Shown here in pieces: positions 10,555 to 21,589 of a stretch of DNA of 64,000 nucleotides. Location of the stretch: contig NC_073303.1 of NCBI RefSeq assembly GCF_027595985.1, positions 189,834,095-189,898,094 on the forward strand, in the 5' to 3' direction. Under the pieces are notes generated by a model. It saw only the letters and a list, made by a program, of their open reading frames with translations, was not told where the DNA came from and did not search any database. Every line of letters starts with the position of its first letter. Position 1 is the first letter of the stretch. This DNA is from Sorex araneus (Eukaryota > Chordata > Mammalia > Eulipotyphla > Soricidae). A program made the translations under genes and the position numbers.

Positions 10555-10859
10555 CTCTCTCTCACTTTTTCTCCCTCCTTCTCTTCAAAACCTCCAAATA
10601 AAAACTATGCTTGTCTACTCCTGAAATTCCTTTCTGCGAGGTGAGACAAAACCCCAGTAACTCTGGGTCCCGAGTGGCAGAGGCGGATTGGGAGAAAGTG
10701 ACCGTCTTTTTCCTCCCCACTTCACATGAGCCACCCGTGGGGCCCGACATCACTCCTAAGTCTAAAGGATGTGGGGAAATTGCTTTGTTTCCGGTGTAAA
10801 CATAAACAAAAATTGCAGTTAATGATGCATCATATAATGATGCTTTGGAATGTAGTTTT

Positions 10860-11031
10860 TTTTTTTTTCTTTTTGGGTCACACCTGGCGATGCACAGGGG
10901 TTACTCCTGGCTCTGCACTCAGGAATCACCCCTGGCGGCGCTCAGGGGACCATATGGGATGCTGGGATTTGAACCCGGGTCGGCCGCGTGCAAGGCAAAC
11001 GCCCTACCCGCTGTGCTATCTCTCCAGCCCC
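10860..11031 (-). mobile_element. SINE1 with perfect target-site duplication
   Basis: Flanked by TTGGAATGTAGTTTT at 10845-10859 and 11032-11046. Confidence 0.95.
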
Positions 11032-11046
11032 TTGGAATGTAGTTTT

Positions 11047-11374
11047 GAGGTATATGCACAGCCTCGGTTTTTGAACTCTTTGTCGAATGGGTTAGAGTCC
11101 CATGACCCAGTGTGATCCCTGAGTTCATTGCCATGTAACAAATTTCTGTCCTACTCTCCTCTGTGTCTTGGTGATCTCGTTAAGTTATGATGAACTCGGG
11201 CATAATAAAGTTAAGTGTCTTCTTGCTCTGTGACATTATTCCTTTGCCCATTCATTAATTCCTTTTTTGGGGGTGACACCGGACTTTTATGCCATCTACC
11301 CCCACTTATCCTTACTTAGTCATATGGTCAATCACTTTTCTTTCTTTTTTCTTTTAATATAAAGACCTGTTTAT
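11047..11374. other. Non-repeat intergenic sequence
   Basis: Nothing recognised. Confidence 0.45.
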
Positions 11375-11532
11375 TTTTGTCTAGTTTGGGCGCCACACCC
11401 AGTGATGCTCAGGGCTAACTCCTGGCTCTGTGCCCAGGGCTCACTCCTGGTGGGGCTTTAGGAACCATGTGGTACTGGGGATTGAACTCTGCTCAGACAT
11501 GTACAAGGCAAACACATCTAACCTGCTGTACT
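11375..11532 (-). mobile_element. Old SINE1 split by an LTR
   Basis: GCGCCACACCCAGTGATGCT to CTGTACTATTTCC. The last bases of its tRNA head (CCAACCCAG) resume after the LTR at about 11811. Confidence 0.75.
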
Positions 11533-11538
11533 ATTTCC

Positions 11539-11804
11539 TGTGGAGAGCCGCCACGGAACCGTGCTTCGTAGATAACACCTGATAAGGAATCAGGATGTCT
11601 CGTCACGCCACGAGCTGTAACTAGTTTATCAGCTGCAGACACTTGGGCGTAAGCAGGCAGCGAGGGGTAGATAAGGAGGGAAGCTGCCTAGCTAGGGGGG
11701 TTCCTCCCCGTTCGTCCCTCGTTCCTCTTCTTTCCCGTTTTGCATGAGAAGGTCTCTGAATAAATCGCTGCCACAAGAATCTCCGGGTTGCGTGATTTCT
11801 TACA
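11539..11804 (+). mobile_element. Solo LTR, ERVK/IAP-like
   Basis: The 266-bp element starts TGTGGAGAGCCGCC and ends TTCTTACA. It is bounded by the perfect 6-bp duplication ATTTCC at 11533-11538 and 11805-11810, the size typical of betaretrovirus-like ERVs. GAATAAATCGCTGCC near 11758 supplies the poly(A) signal, about 45 bp before the end. No internal region remains. Confidence 0.85.
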
Positions 11805-12127
11805 ATTTCCCCAACCCAGATCACTTTAAACTTCTGCGTTTCTTTACTTGCCAATCCCCAAAGACTTTTATTGGCTTTTTCTGGGCCACATGGCTAATTA
11901 TGGTCACAGTTATCTGGAATTTTTCTTCAACAAAAATATTACTGTAACATTACAAGGTTGGATCCCTTTTCTACAATAGCAACTGCCCATCTTTATAGTT
12001 CCTGCTTAAAAAACAAAGAAACAAAGAAATAGACAAAAACCCGTGAAAACCATTCTTTTCTCTTCTTAGGGGGATTAGTGTTTGTGACACAACCAATGAT
12101 CCCAAAGCATAAAGTCAGAACAGATTG

Positions 12128-12298
12128 GGGACCAGAGAGATAGTTCAGCAGGTAGGGAATTCGCCTTGCACATGGCTGCCCCAAATTCAATCCTCAGTGT
12201 TCCATAGGGTCCCCGAGCCCACCAGGAATAATTCCTTAGAGCTAGATTTAACCGTAGAGCATTGCTGGGTATGACCCCAAAACAGAACAAAACAATTG
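12128..12298 (+). mobile_element. SINE1, diverged
   Basis: Flanks AGAACAGATTG (12117-12127) and AGAACTGATTG (12299-12309). The B box is degraded (AAATTCAATCC). Confidence 0.8.
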
Positions 12299-12328
12299 AG
12301 AACTGATTGACTCAGTTACAAGCTTTCT

Positions 12329-12518
12329 TTCTTTCTTTTTTTTTTTTTTTTTGCTTTTTGGGTCACACCCAGCAATGCACGGGGGTCACTCATGGCTCAT
12401 GTACTCAGGAATCATCCCTGGAGGTGCTCAGGGGACCATATGGGATGCTGGGATTTGAACCCGGGTCGGCCACGTGCAAGGCAAACGCCCTCCCTGCTGT
12501 GCTATCACTCCAGCCCCA
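12329..12518 (-). mobile_element. SINE1 with target-site duplication
   Basis: Flanks CAGTTACAAGCTTTCT (12313-12328) and CAGCTACAAGCTTTCT (12519-12534), one mismatch. It inserted 31 bp after the preceding SINE1, in the opposite orientation. Confidence 0.93.
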
Positions 12519-12606
12519 CAGCTACAAGCTTTCTATGTTGGTGGAGTTCAACCAAGAAGTTTTTCAACTCTTGGCTTCACAGAAAGTTAATAAAAGAGAA
12601 TTCATG

Positions 12607-12690
12607 GTCCCTGAGCTGGCCAGTAGTAACTGCTAAATGCAGAACTAGGAGTAACCCCCGAGCACTTCTGGGTGTGGTCCAAAACTCAGA
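12607..12690 (+). mobile_element. SINE1 3' fragment
   Basis: GGTCCCTGAGCTGGCCAGTA to CTGGGTGTGGTCCAAAACTC; the tRNA head is missing. Confidence 0.65.
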
Positions 12691-13057
12691 AGAGAATTCA
12701 ACTTAAAAAAATTCTGAACTTCAAGGCTTTTTTTTGATCTGTTGCTTCTGTAGCTTTCTGCATATTCATAGATAGTACCAAATTTATGCAGTAGTTCAAA
12801 TGAAAACCCAGGTTATTCTTGATTTTCTCTCCCTCTGAACTTCCCACATCCAGTCTATCAGCAAAACTTGTGAATCCTGCGTCCAAAATATGCCTGAAAC
12901 GAATTCATTACAATTTACACTGCAATTACTCTGGTACCAACAATTAAAATACTGGAATAGTCATGCTCCTATCCTTATTACTAATCTTGGGGGGGGTATC
13001 TATCTCCACCCAACTCTACACAGCACTTAGATTAATTTTTCATAGTATATTAGGAAC
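12691..13057. other. Non-repeat intergenic sequence
   Basis: Nothing recognised. Confidence 0.4.
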
Positions 13058-13198
13058 TCCGGCAGAGCCTGACAAGCTACCCGTGGCGTATTCGATATGC
13101 CAAAAACAGTAACAACAAGTCTCACAATGGTGACGTTACTGGCGCCTGCTCGAGAAAATCGATAAACAATGGGACAACAATGCTACAGCGCTACAATA
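13058..13198 (+). mobile_element. SINE2 3' fragment
   Basis: GGCAGAGCCTGACAAGCTAC to the CAATGCTACAGCGCTAC end; the tRNA head is missing. Confidence 0.85.
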
Positions 13199-13384
13199 TG
13201 GAACTTGTCACAGCTGGGTTAAAAACTTTTCATTATTTTCTTTCTTTTCAATAAAATCAAGTTTCTTCTTTTTGATCTATATAGTTAGATCTCTGCCTAG
13301 GTTTCCAATTTTACCCTTATCTTGATTAATATGCTCCAAGGAATGGGTATTCTCTTAATTCCTCAAATTTCTAACTTTAAAAAA

Positions 13385-14266
13385 TATTCCAGACATGACT
13401 GTTTATTCAGTTATCTATTCTTGGTATCCCAGGCTGCTTCCAGATTCTGGCTATTGTGAATAGTGCTGCAATGAACATAGAGGTGCAGATGGTGTTTCTG
13501 CTGTGCATTTTGGGGCTCCAAGGTTATATTCCCAGAAGTGGTGCTGCTGGGTCATATGGAAGCTCAATTTCTTGTTTTTTGAGAAATGACCATATTGTTT
13601 TCCAAAAAGACTGGACCAGTCAGCATTCCTACATGAATGAAAGTCCCTTTCTCCCCACATCCTCACCAGCACTGGTAGTTCATATCTTTTGGATGTGTAC
13701 CAGTCTCTATGGTGTGATACGATATCTCATTGTTGTTTTGATTTGCATCTCACTGATGTTTAGTGATGTAAAGCATTTTTTCATGTGTCTTCTATTTTTA
13801 TTTCTTCTTTTTTTGAGGATGTTTCTGTCCATTTCTTTTCTTTATTTTTTGATGGGGTTGGATATTTTTTCTTGTAAAGTTCTAAAAGTGACTTATATAT
13901 CTTTGATATTAAACTCTTATCAGATGGATATCAGTTAAATAATTTTTCCCAGTCAGTGGGCTGTCTTTTTATCTTAGTCATAGTTTCTTTTGAGGGGCAG
14001 AAGCTTCTTAGTTGGATGTAATTCCATTTGTTTGTCTTTGCTTCAATTTATTTGGTCAAGTGGTGGTTAATCTTTGAACATACCTTTTTCTTCAAGGCCA
14101 TGGAGGATTTTGCCTACTTTTTTCTCCTTGTACCTTATGGATTCAGGTCTGATGCTGAGGTCTTTCATCCGTTTTGATTTGACTTTTGTGCCTGGCATTA
14201 GAAAGAGGTCTGAGTTCTTTTTTCATTTTTTGCTTGTAGCCACTCAGTTTTCCTAGCACCACATGA
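13385..14266 (-). mobile_element. L1 ORF2 3' region, antisense
   Basis: The plus strand shows the usual reverse L1 landmarks in order. These are GGCTATTGTGAATAGTGCTG, TATATTCCCAGAAGTGG, CTCCCCACATCCTCACCAGC, TTTTGATTTGCATCTCACTG and TTTTTCTTGTAAAGTTC, ending at CAGTTTTCCTAGCACCAC. It corresponds to the C-terminal part of ORF2 (reverse transcriptase/C-domain). Stops and small indels disrupt the frame, so it is a dead fragment. Confidence 0.9.
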
Positions 14267-15334
14267 TTCTTAATATTTCACATGCAGCAATTCAGTTAAT
14301 TCTCACAACATAATGAAGTTTTGCTATTTGTCAGAGTAGAAAACTGAGATATAAAGATCTGAATAACTTCTCCAGTCACACATCTAGTAATGACGGAGCT
14401 GAGGCTTAAAAATCTAAACTACCTGAGCCAGATGGTCACTTTGGAACTCCTGTCACCACTTTGTTGTTTCTGGGAGGGGGTGGGTAGGTACAATATGTGG
14501 TACTCAGGGGCCCCTGGCACCCAGGATAGAACCCAGGGTCTCAGGCATGTGAGGCACATCCCCAGTGCCCAATACCTCCCTCCTCCATGCCAGTGTTCTT
14601 TCACCTTGTGGTCTTTGCATAGGTTTGTCCCCTACATGAAATTTCCTTCCTCTCATCTCCATCACCCTATCTCCGTCAATGCGTCTTACCTGGGGGTCGA
14701 TGAATCCAGAGGCCTTTTCAAGGAGCAATAGGTGAAAATTGAAATCAAGGGCCATGGAATGAGACTAGGGGGCCACCTGATAAAATGGGGTGGGGAGCTG
14801 CAAAAGAAGGAAAGGGCCAGAAAGGGGTCAGGGTGGGAAGAGGATCCAGAAATACTGTGCTATGTGACTGGGTCTTTCTCAGCGGGAATGTCAACTCTAG
14901 GGAGCTCCTCCTTGGACCCTCTCTACACGAACTGTCTTCGACTTTCTTGGGCATCGTTTGTCTCCTTTACCAATCCTCACACCATGCAATGTTTTATTTC
15001 TTTGCTAGTTAATGTCCTAAATCTCTTCCCTGCTTTCCCTGCTGGACTTTTTATTGGAAGCTGATAGTGTCTAATTGATAAAAATAATATCCCGCTCTCC
15101 CCACTCGAGAGTGGCACAGTGTGTGTCTCTAACATTCCAGAGTTACTGTTGAACGAACACACGGGCGGATTTTTTTTACCCTCTTTGTGAATGGAATGTG
15201 GTACCCAGCAGAGTTTATTAAGTGGTTTCATGCCAGAGTAGGGACGCAGTCAGCCTACTCTTGAAGCAGATAGAAATGTATTAAAATCAAACAGACCAAT
15301 ACTTCCATCCATGTTTATACAATATACATTCATT
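14267..15334. other. Mostly non-repeat intergenic sequence
   Basis: 14470-14580 may be a very old antisense SINE (GGTACTCAGGGGCCCCTGGC and GATAGAACCCAGGGTCTCAG). The rest is unrecognised. Confidence 0.4.
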
Positions 15335-15349
15335 TGTAGTATAATTTAT

Positions 15350-15773
15350 TTTTTTAATCATTTTTTTATTTTTTATTGAATCACTGTGAAATACAGTTAC
15401 AAAGTTTTCATATTTGATCCACCACCAAACCCCCGCATACCCCCCTCCCACTCCCCCTCTGCCTGTGTGGCAGACATTTTTCACTTTACTCTTTCCTTAC
15501 TTGGATTACATTCAGTTTTCAACAGGAATCTCACTATTATTATTTGGAGGTTTCCTCCAACAGTCAGACATGCTGGATGGCATCAATAGATTGTATGTTT
15601 TCATTTTTCAGAAAAGGTCGCTTGGCCGTGTTAGCCGGGGCTCCATCTGGAGAAGGCTTACTGGCTGTACCTCCTCTGTCTGACTCCCCGTTGTTGCTGG
15701 CCCGGTTTGGGGTCCGGAGCATTCTCCGGCCTGCGTGACTTACCAGAACACCCGGATTCTTCTCTGTTGAATC
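15350..15773 (-). mobile_element. Composite retroposon B: GC-rich head plus L1-like tail
   Basis: The minus-strand sense copy starts with a GC-rich head (CGGAGAATGCTCCGGACCCC) and passes through GTCTGACTGTTGGAGG. It ends in the L1-like tail GATTCAATAAAAAATAAAA. The perfect 15-bp repeat TGTAGTATAATTTAT lies at 15335-15349 and 15774-15788. Confidence 0.85.
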
Positions 15774-15788
15774 TGTAGTATAATTTAT

Positions 15789-16430
15789 ACACAGTTCTCT
15801 GCAGTGTCATTTTCTAATGTACTAAATGTGACATTTATAGGTGTGATTTGCAGAAGCTTCACTCTATTTTCTTTAAACTATCCATGGTCAATGGGCTTTG
15901 CTCCCCATTCTTCTCTAGTGTAGTTTTTAAAAAATGGGGAACATCTGAAAAGGATCCTTTCATTTGTATCACTTCAATGTTGTCCCACAAATTTCTCCAG
16001 AAATCATGCAATAGTTATGTATAGCACATACAATAGCATATAACTGATCTGTTGGGTGGTAATTTATGAAAGGCAAAATAAATTTTAGTGCTGTTTAGGT
16101 AGGGGTGACCAAAGAAGCCTCCAGAATTAGATATGTGTGAACCCTGTCTTAGACTTTGCTTAAAGCTAACTCCATGTCCAGTGACCCCTTGAGATATAGG
16201 CAAATGCAACCCGATTGTCCAGCCGATCATTCTTCTCTGTCCTGGACTTTCAATCTGATTTTTTTTTCCTTATTGTAAAAATTACCCCTAATGCTAAAGC
16301 CTGTACACATTAGGGGTTGCCTAGCAACATCATTCCCAGCACAAGTTTGTGTCTTTCTAAGCAGAAGAGAAACTTTCTCAGTCCTCTATGAGACTCTTGT
16401 TTCTTTTATTATGTTGATCTCTGACTAATT
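15789..16430. other. Non-repeat intergenic sequence
   Basis: Nothing recognised. Confidence 0.45.
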
Positions 16431-16441
16431 GAAGGAATAAT

Positions 16442-16685
16442 ATCACTGTGTCACTCTCATCCTGTTGTTCGTCGATTTGCTTGAGCAGACACCAGTAACG
16501 TCTCCACTGTAAGATATGTTGGTATTGTTTTTGGCATATTGAATACGCCATGGGTAGCTTGCCAGGCTCTACCGTGAGGGCAGGATACTCTTGGTAGCTT
16601 GCCGGGCTCTCCAAGAGGGGCAGAGGAATCCGGGTCAGCCACGTGCAAGGCAAATGCCCTACCTGCTGTGCTATCGCTTCGACCC
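16442..16685 (-). mobile_element. SINE2 with target-site duplication
   Basis: Flanks GAAGGAATAAT (16431-16441) and GAAGGAGTAAT (16686-16696). Part of the head near the B box is deleted (GAGGAATCCGGGTCAGCC). Confidence 0.88.
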
Positions 16686-16694
16686 GAAGGAGTA

Positions 16695-16696
<2 letters not shown>

Positions 16697-16744
<48 letters not shown>

Positions 16745-16750
16745 ATATAT
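16697..16750 (+). repeat. (TG)n microsatellite
   Basis: TG run grading into TATG units. Confidence 0.95.
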
Positions 16751-17168
16751 GTCTTTCAGACAGTCAAGTCTAAATACAAAATGGGATTATTGCTTCTTGT
16801 TAAATCTCATTCTAATCCCATCTCTCTAGTGCAGTATCTTTGCGCCTGGAAATGAATCACTGGTCTCCAATTTCTGGCCTATTCTTCTGTTACAGACAAA
16901 ACTGAAAATGTCAGTCCCAACAAGCAAATGAACCACCTTCCAAATGACATTGTTCTTTCTTCAGGAGGTAAGTGGCACCCGCTGTGTGATTTGTTCTTGG
17001 GCTCCTCTCTCACTTCTCAGGGCACTGTAAAATTGGTGGCTTTATTTATTTATTTTTTTAAAGCTGAGTTTGTGACTGTCTCTTTTTCAGTGAGTTTGAT
17101 CTACCTAATTTGCTTGTTTTAAGTCTTAGTATTGTACCTGTTGAATTACTTTCATTCTTTCTCCTTAT
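16751..17168. other. Non-repeat intergenic sequence
   Basis: Nothing recognised. Confidence 0.4.
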
Positions 17169-17183
17169 CTTTTTTTTAATAAT

Positions 17184-17290
17184 GTAGGAGTACTGCTATT
17201 TATTCAGCAATTGATTAAACTGATTGAATTGGGCATGAACTTCCACATTACTTAATTTTTTAAAAAATTATATTCTGAAAGTTAATTTTA
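17184..17290 (+). repeat. Copy 1 of a roughly 110-bp unclassified dispersed repeat
   Basis: TGTAGGAGTACTGCTATTTA, TTCAGCAATTGATTAA and GGGCATGAACTTCCA recur at 19606-19629 plus 20607-20700, where an L1 fragment interrupts it. The family is unknown. Confidence 0.7.
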
Positions 17291-17325
17291 TTTTGCTAAA
17301 TATTTATTTTATTTTATTTTATTTT

Positions 17326-17578
17326 GGAGCGATAGCACATCGGGTAGGGCACTTGCCTTGCACGTGGCCAACCTGAGTTCGATTCCTCCGTCCCTCTCGG
17401 AGAACCCTGCAAGCTACCAAGAGTATCCTGCCCGCACGGCAGAGCCTGGCAAGCTACCTGTGGCATATTCAATATGCCCAAAACAGTAACAACAAGTCTC
17501 ACAGTGGAGACATTACTGGTGCCCGTTTGAGAAATCGATGAGCAATGGGAAGACAGTGCTACAGTGCTACAGTAGTGT
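17326..17578 (+). mobile_element. SINE2
   Basis: tRNA head to the CAGTGCTACAGTGCTACAGT tail. No A-tail; the end is a short tandem repeat. Confidence 0.9.
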
Positions 17579-17629
17579 AGGTAACTCAATATTGTTAACA
17601 TTTATGGTTTGGAAGTGTAATACTGTACC

Positions 17630-17935
17630 TTACCACTCCCCAAATGAGCAAAACTCTCCACCCTGTCCTCGTGTCCTTGAAGGTAACCTCTTCTCCCCTG
17701 TAAGTCCTTGATAAACTCAGTTTTGTAATCCAGGGCCAAAAATTTGTCACCGTTTGCTACTGCCCATTCCCTTGTTTTACACTCTTGTAGCATACTTGAG
17801 CAAAATCACATGGCATTTGACCTTCTCTCTCTGACTTTCTTTGCTTAACTTGACTGTCCACATTGCAGGGAATGGTATGGTTTCATTTTTTATGGGTATA
17901 TAGTATTCCATTTTGCTTACCACAATTATTGACTC
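17630..17935 (-). mobile_element. Old L1 3' end, antisense
   Basis: TTTTGTAATCCAGGGCCAAAA, CTGACTTTCTTTGCTTAACT and TATAGTATTCCATTTTGCTT match the L1 ORF2 end and 3'UTR in reverse. Confidence 0.65.
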
Positions 17936-19068
17936 TAAAAATAAAAAGTAAAATGAAACATCGTTTTATAAAAATACTTTGTAAAGCATCTGGTACATGA
18001 TCATTATCCTATAATGCTGTTTATATAAACACTGACTTACATTTTCTCATCATTTTCTGTGTTCTTTTTCAGTTCCTCATCATATTCTTTGCCACTGTCT
18101 GTCACCTAAAATGTCTTCCCCTTTCCCTCCCCAATAGCATTGAGAATGAGATCAGCTGTTTTGAAGGGGGAAGACTGAACTCAAGTTTGATTTAGGATAC
18201 TTTCATGCATTGATTGGGTGATGCTATAAAGAACTTAGCCCAATGTTCAAAAAGTGATTATTATAATCCTACTGATCTGTGAACCTTCAGTAAAAGAACC
18301 CAAGATAAGTGGTAACTCAAAATGTGTTTGGCGATAGCAGAGAATTGCAATTCCATTTAGAACCCCCAAAATATAAATCAGGTGGTTCTTACAGTGGGAA
18401 GAGGGGGAAGAGACTGAAGCATTGAATGAATTATGGTCAGATAAAGGACTTATAGGCAAAACTTGTCAGGTGGAGGGGTCACAAAGAAAAGTAGAAGAAA
18501 AAAAGGGAAAACAGGTCACAGTTCTCTCTAGCTGTTCTTTCACATAAGATATTCTCATTCATATTGGCTTTTTGGATTGTTGGTGGTTTGACTCAGTCTG
18601 AGAGTAGTAAAATAACTTTCAGCTGGGCAGTAAAGTAAATTTTTTCTTCTGGGGCAACTTTCTCTGGCCCTATTTTAATATGGCTCCAGTAACTTTTACA
18701 ACTTCAAGATTTAACTCTGGGGACATCAGCTATGCCTAGAATTACCCTGTAGCTACAAACTCAGCCCTTGTCCCTGGCTTTGGGATTCAGAGCCCTGACT
18801 GCATAATACTTTTCTGCTATGCCTGCAGGCACCCAGTTACACTTGACCAAGAAAAGGTTTGTTAAAGGAGAAGGGAGTTGACAGCTCCTGTTTGTTTCCT
18901 GCCTTTCCCTCTGGAGGTCTGTTCCTATAAGTTGGCAACACCTTTTTTCACCTGCGTTGTCACAGTGGAACCCTTATTTTATATTTTCTCCTACAGGACC
19001 AGAGTAAAGTCAGTGAGGCATTTGCCCCAGGCACAGAATTGATGGAAGGGTCATAAAACCATCTTTAG
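17936..19068. other. Non-repeat intergenic sequence
   Basis: About 1.1 kb without recognised repeats and no convincing exon. Confidence 0.5.
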
Positions 19069-19082
19069 AAATTATCGTTTTA

Positions 19083-19343
19083 GATCACACTCATTTGTGG
19101 GACATAAAATAACATAATATGAGACTGATACCCAAGGTCAGTAGAGACAAGGGCCAGGAAGATTGCACCATGGTTGGAAGCCTGCCTCATGAGCTGGGGG
19201 AGAAGGCAGCTGGGATAGAGAAGGGATCACTAAGTCAGTGATGGTTGGAGGGATTGCTCGGGATGGGAGATGTGTGCTGAAAGTAGATAAAGGGCCAAAT
19301 GTGATAGACTCTCGTTATCTGTATTGCAACCGTAATGCCAAAA

Positions 19344-19392
<49 letters not shown>

Positions 19393-19564
19393 GGGGTAAA
19401 TTGTCTGCCATAGAGGCAGGGGGAGGGGTGAGATGGGGGGATACTGGGGACATTGGTGGTGGAAAATGTGCACTGGTGGAGGGATGGGTGTTTGACCATT
19501 GTATGACTGAAACTCAAACATGAAAGCTTTGTAAGTGTTGTTCATGATGATTCAATGATTAAAA
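19083..19564 (+). mobile_element. L1 3'UTR (5'-truncated)
   Basis: From CACACTCATTTGTGGGAC to the TTCAATGATTAAAAAAA tail, with an internal (GA)n at 19346-19389. Flanks AAATTATCGTTTTA (19069-19082) and AAATTATCATTTTA (19565-19578). Confidence 0.92.
19346..19389 (+). repeat. (GA)n inside an L1 3'UTR
   Basis: Pure GA run at the usual internal position. Confidence 0.95.
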
Positions 19565-19629
19565 AAATTATCATTTTATTTTATTTATTTATTTATTTAA
19601 AATAATGTAGGAGTACTGCTATTTATTCA

Positions 19630-20590
19630 TTGGAATTGGTTTCCTGTGGTTCTGGTACTCCAACGATTCTTATGTTGTTTCTCTTGAGGTCATCCCCTAG
19701 GACTCTAATTCGCTCTAGAGCCATTTTGAGGTCGTTTGCCATTATTTGTTGTTGCCTATATACTTTCTGCAGCTCGTCTTCAAGCTCACTGATTCTGTCT
19801 TCGGCTGTAGTCATTCTACTATTGAGGGCTCCTACTGAGTTTTTTATTTCATTTACTGATTCTTTTAATTGTGTCACTTCTGTTTGTAGCTTTGAAATTT
19901 CTGCTCTCATTTCTTCCTGGATTATCTTGGTTGACTGTTCCAATGCTACATCCATATCCTCCCTTAATTTATTGGATGTTCATTCCATAGGTGCTTGGAG
20001 TTCGTCAACCATCTTCATGATTTCCTCTGTGAATTCTTTATCTGAGAGGAGGTTGTATTTCTCGGAAGTTACTGCTGGGATTGCTGAGATCCTCTCTTCC
20101 ATCTCTCCTGGTGGTGGGGATTTTCGCTGTTTCTTCATGTTGTTATGGGCTTTACTATCAGGCGCTCTCCTTAGTTTGAGAGAGGTCTCAAGAGAAGACA
20201 TGGGGCTATGATCTTTTTACAAAGGACTTTATGTGCAGCTTGATGTGTTCACAGACAGTTTTTGTGAAAATAGGATAGGCTAGGATAGTTGACTATTAAC
20301 ATATAGTGACTAAGATGACCAGGGTATTCTTCAGAGGAATAGACTATATCGATTGTGGCCAAAGCACAATGCATGGAATGGGAAAAATAACTGAGGCCGC
20401 TCCAGAAGGAGGCCACTCCAGAAGGAGGCCACGCCCCTTTTGAGGCCATGCCACCTGATGTGTGGACACGCCCTTAACAACCTGGCGAAGAGGGAGGGGT
20501 CAGGGCCACCACGAGGTGACTGAGAGGTGGGAGACGGGTTTGGGGGCTTAGGCCCCAGACTGTGAATGGGGGGCAATCGGAGAGCTCTTC
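19630..20590 (-). mobile_element. L1 5'UTR plus N-terminal ORF1 fragment
   Basis: On the minus strand about 390 bp of GC-rich 5'UTR is followed by an ORF1 frame starting near 20201 (MSSLETSLKLRRAPDS). The frame runs through a coiled-coil segment rich in heptad Leu/Ile/Glu (EISKLQTEVTQLKESVNEIK) to the RRM start (NNIRIVGVPE). It reaches about 190 codons with one in-frame TGA at 19980-19982. ORF1p is the L1 RNA-binding chaperone. The fragment stops in mid-ORF1 with no poly-A, yet is flanked by the perfect 16-bp repeat TACTGCTATTTATTCA (19614-19629 and 20591-20606). Confidence 0.9.
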
Positions 20591-20701
20591 TACTGCTATT
20601 TATTCAGCTATTGATTAAGCTGATTGATTTAGGCATGAACTCCATACTACTTTTATTATTCTATCCTTAATGTTAACTTTATTTTATTATTTTATTATTC
20701 T

Positions 20702-20981
20702 TTCTCCCCTTTTTCTTGATTTACCGTGAGATACAGCTACAAAGCTTTCATGTTTGAACTTTGGTCATATAATCATCAAACATCCATTCCTTCACCAGTG
20801 CACACTTTCCATGACCAAAATCCCCAGTATTCCTCCTGCCTCCACCCCATTCCAACCCTTCCTCTGCTTGTGTGGACAATTTCCCCCATACTCTCTCTCT
20901 ACTTTGATTACATTCAATATTTCGACACCATTCTCACCACCACCCAAACCTGCTGAAAAGGCAATGCTAGACAATTTGTTT
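20702..20981 (-). mobile_element. Composite retroposon E, L1-like tail part
   Basis: Antisense tail TTACCGTGAGATACAGCTAC, CTTCACCAGTGCACACTTTCC and GATTACATTCAATATTTCGAC. The element resumes after the SINE2 insertion at about 21241 and may extend to about 21500. Confidence 0.7.
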
Positions 20982-21240
20982 GAACTGGAGCAATAGCACA
21001 GTGGGTAGAGTGTTTGACTTGCACGTGGCTGACCTGGGTTCGATTCTTCCGCCCCTCTCGGAGAGCCCAGCAAGCTACCAAGAGTATCCAGCCCATATGG
21101 CAGAGCCTGGCAAGCTACCTGTGGTATTTGATATGCCAAAAACAGTAACAACAAGTCTCACAATGGAGATGTTACTAATGCCCGCTTGAGCAAATCAATG
21201 AACAATGGGATGATAGTGCTACAGACAGTGCTACAGTGCT
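20982..21240 (+). mobile_element. SINE2 nested in composite retroposon E
   Basis: Complete head and body, with tail ATAGTGCTACAGACAGTGCT and no A-tail. Confidence 0.9.
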
Positions 21241-21505
21241 TGTGGTGGATAGAATATAATGTCCAGGAAATTCTGCAGTGCTCTCTTCTGGGAGCTTAGG
21301 TTTATAGTCTCTGGGTCTTGGCCACTGATGAGATTACATGGTGCCAGAGGCAGTTTGTAGGTGTGACTGCCAAGCTTCTGGAAAACTGGGGACCTGGGGG
21401 GAGGAGGCCCAGTCCTGATTCAAGTGGGCTTGGAGATCTCAGTCACGATTCCCGCATATCTGGGTTTTCCTGCTGGTCCGCTCTCTGGTGAGGTTCATCC
21501 TGTCA
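21241..21505 (-). mobile_element. Probable head of composite retroposon E
   Basis: GC-richer sequence directly continuing the interrupted element. The 5' border is not defined because no clear duplication was found. Confidence 0.4.
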
Positions 21506-21589
21506 GAAACTATCATTTTAGAAATAGCAATTTTACAAACTTTAAAAAGGCAAGAAAATAATAATAAACAAAATGACGAAAGTTTGTTT

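Larger units (their letters stand above)
9853..10752 (+). mobile_element. Solo LTR of an endogenous retrovirus, gammaretrovirus-like (ERV1 type)
   Basis: Termini TGATGT and ACATCA form a perfect 6-bp inverted repeat, bounded by the 4-bp direct repeat CTCC at 9849-9852 and 10753-10756. A 4-bp duplication is typical of ERV1. AATAAA lies at 10597-10602, followed by an R/U5-like segment. The LTR begins with a (GGCA)n run and carries a SINE1 at 10387-10554; without it the LTR is about 720 bp. No internal retroviral genes are present, so it is a solo LTR left by recombination. Confidence 0.75.
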
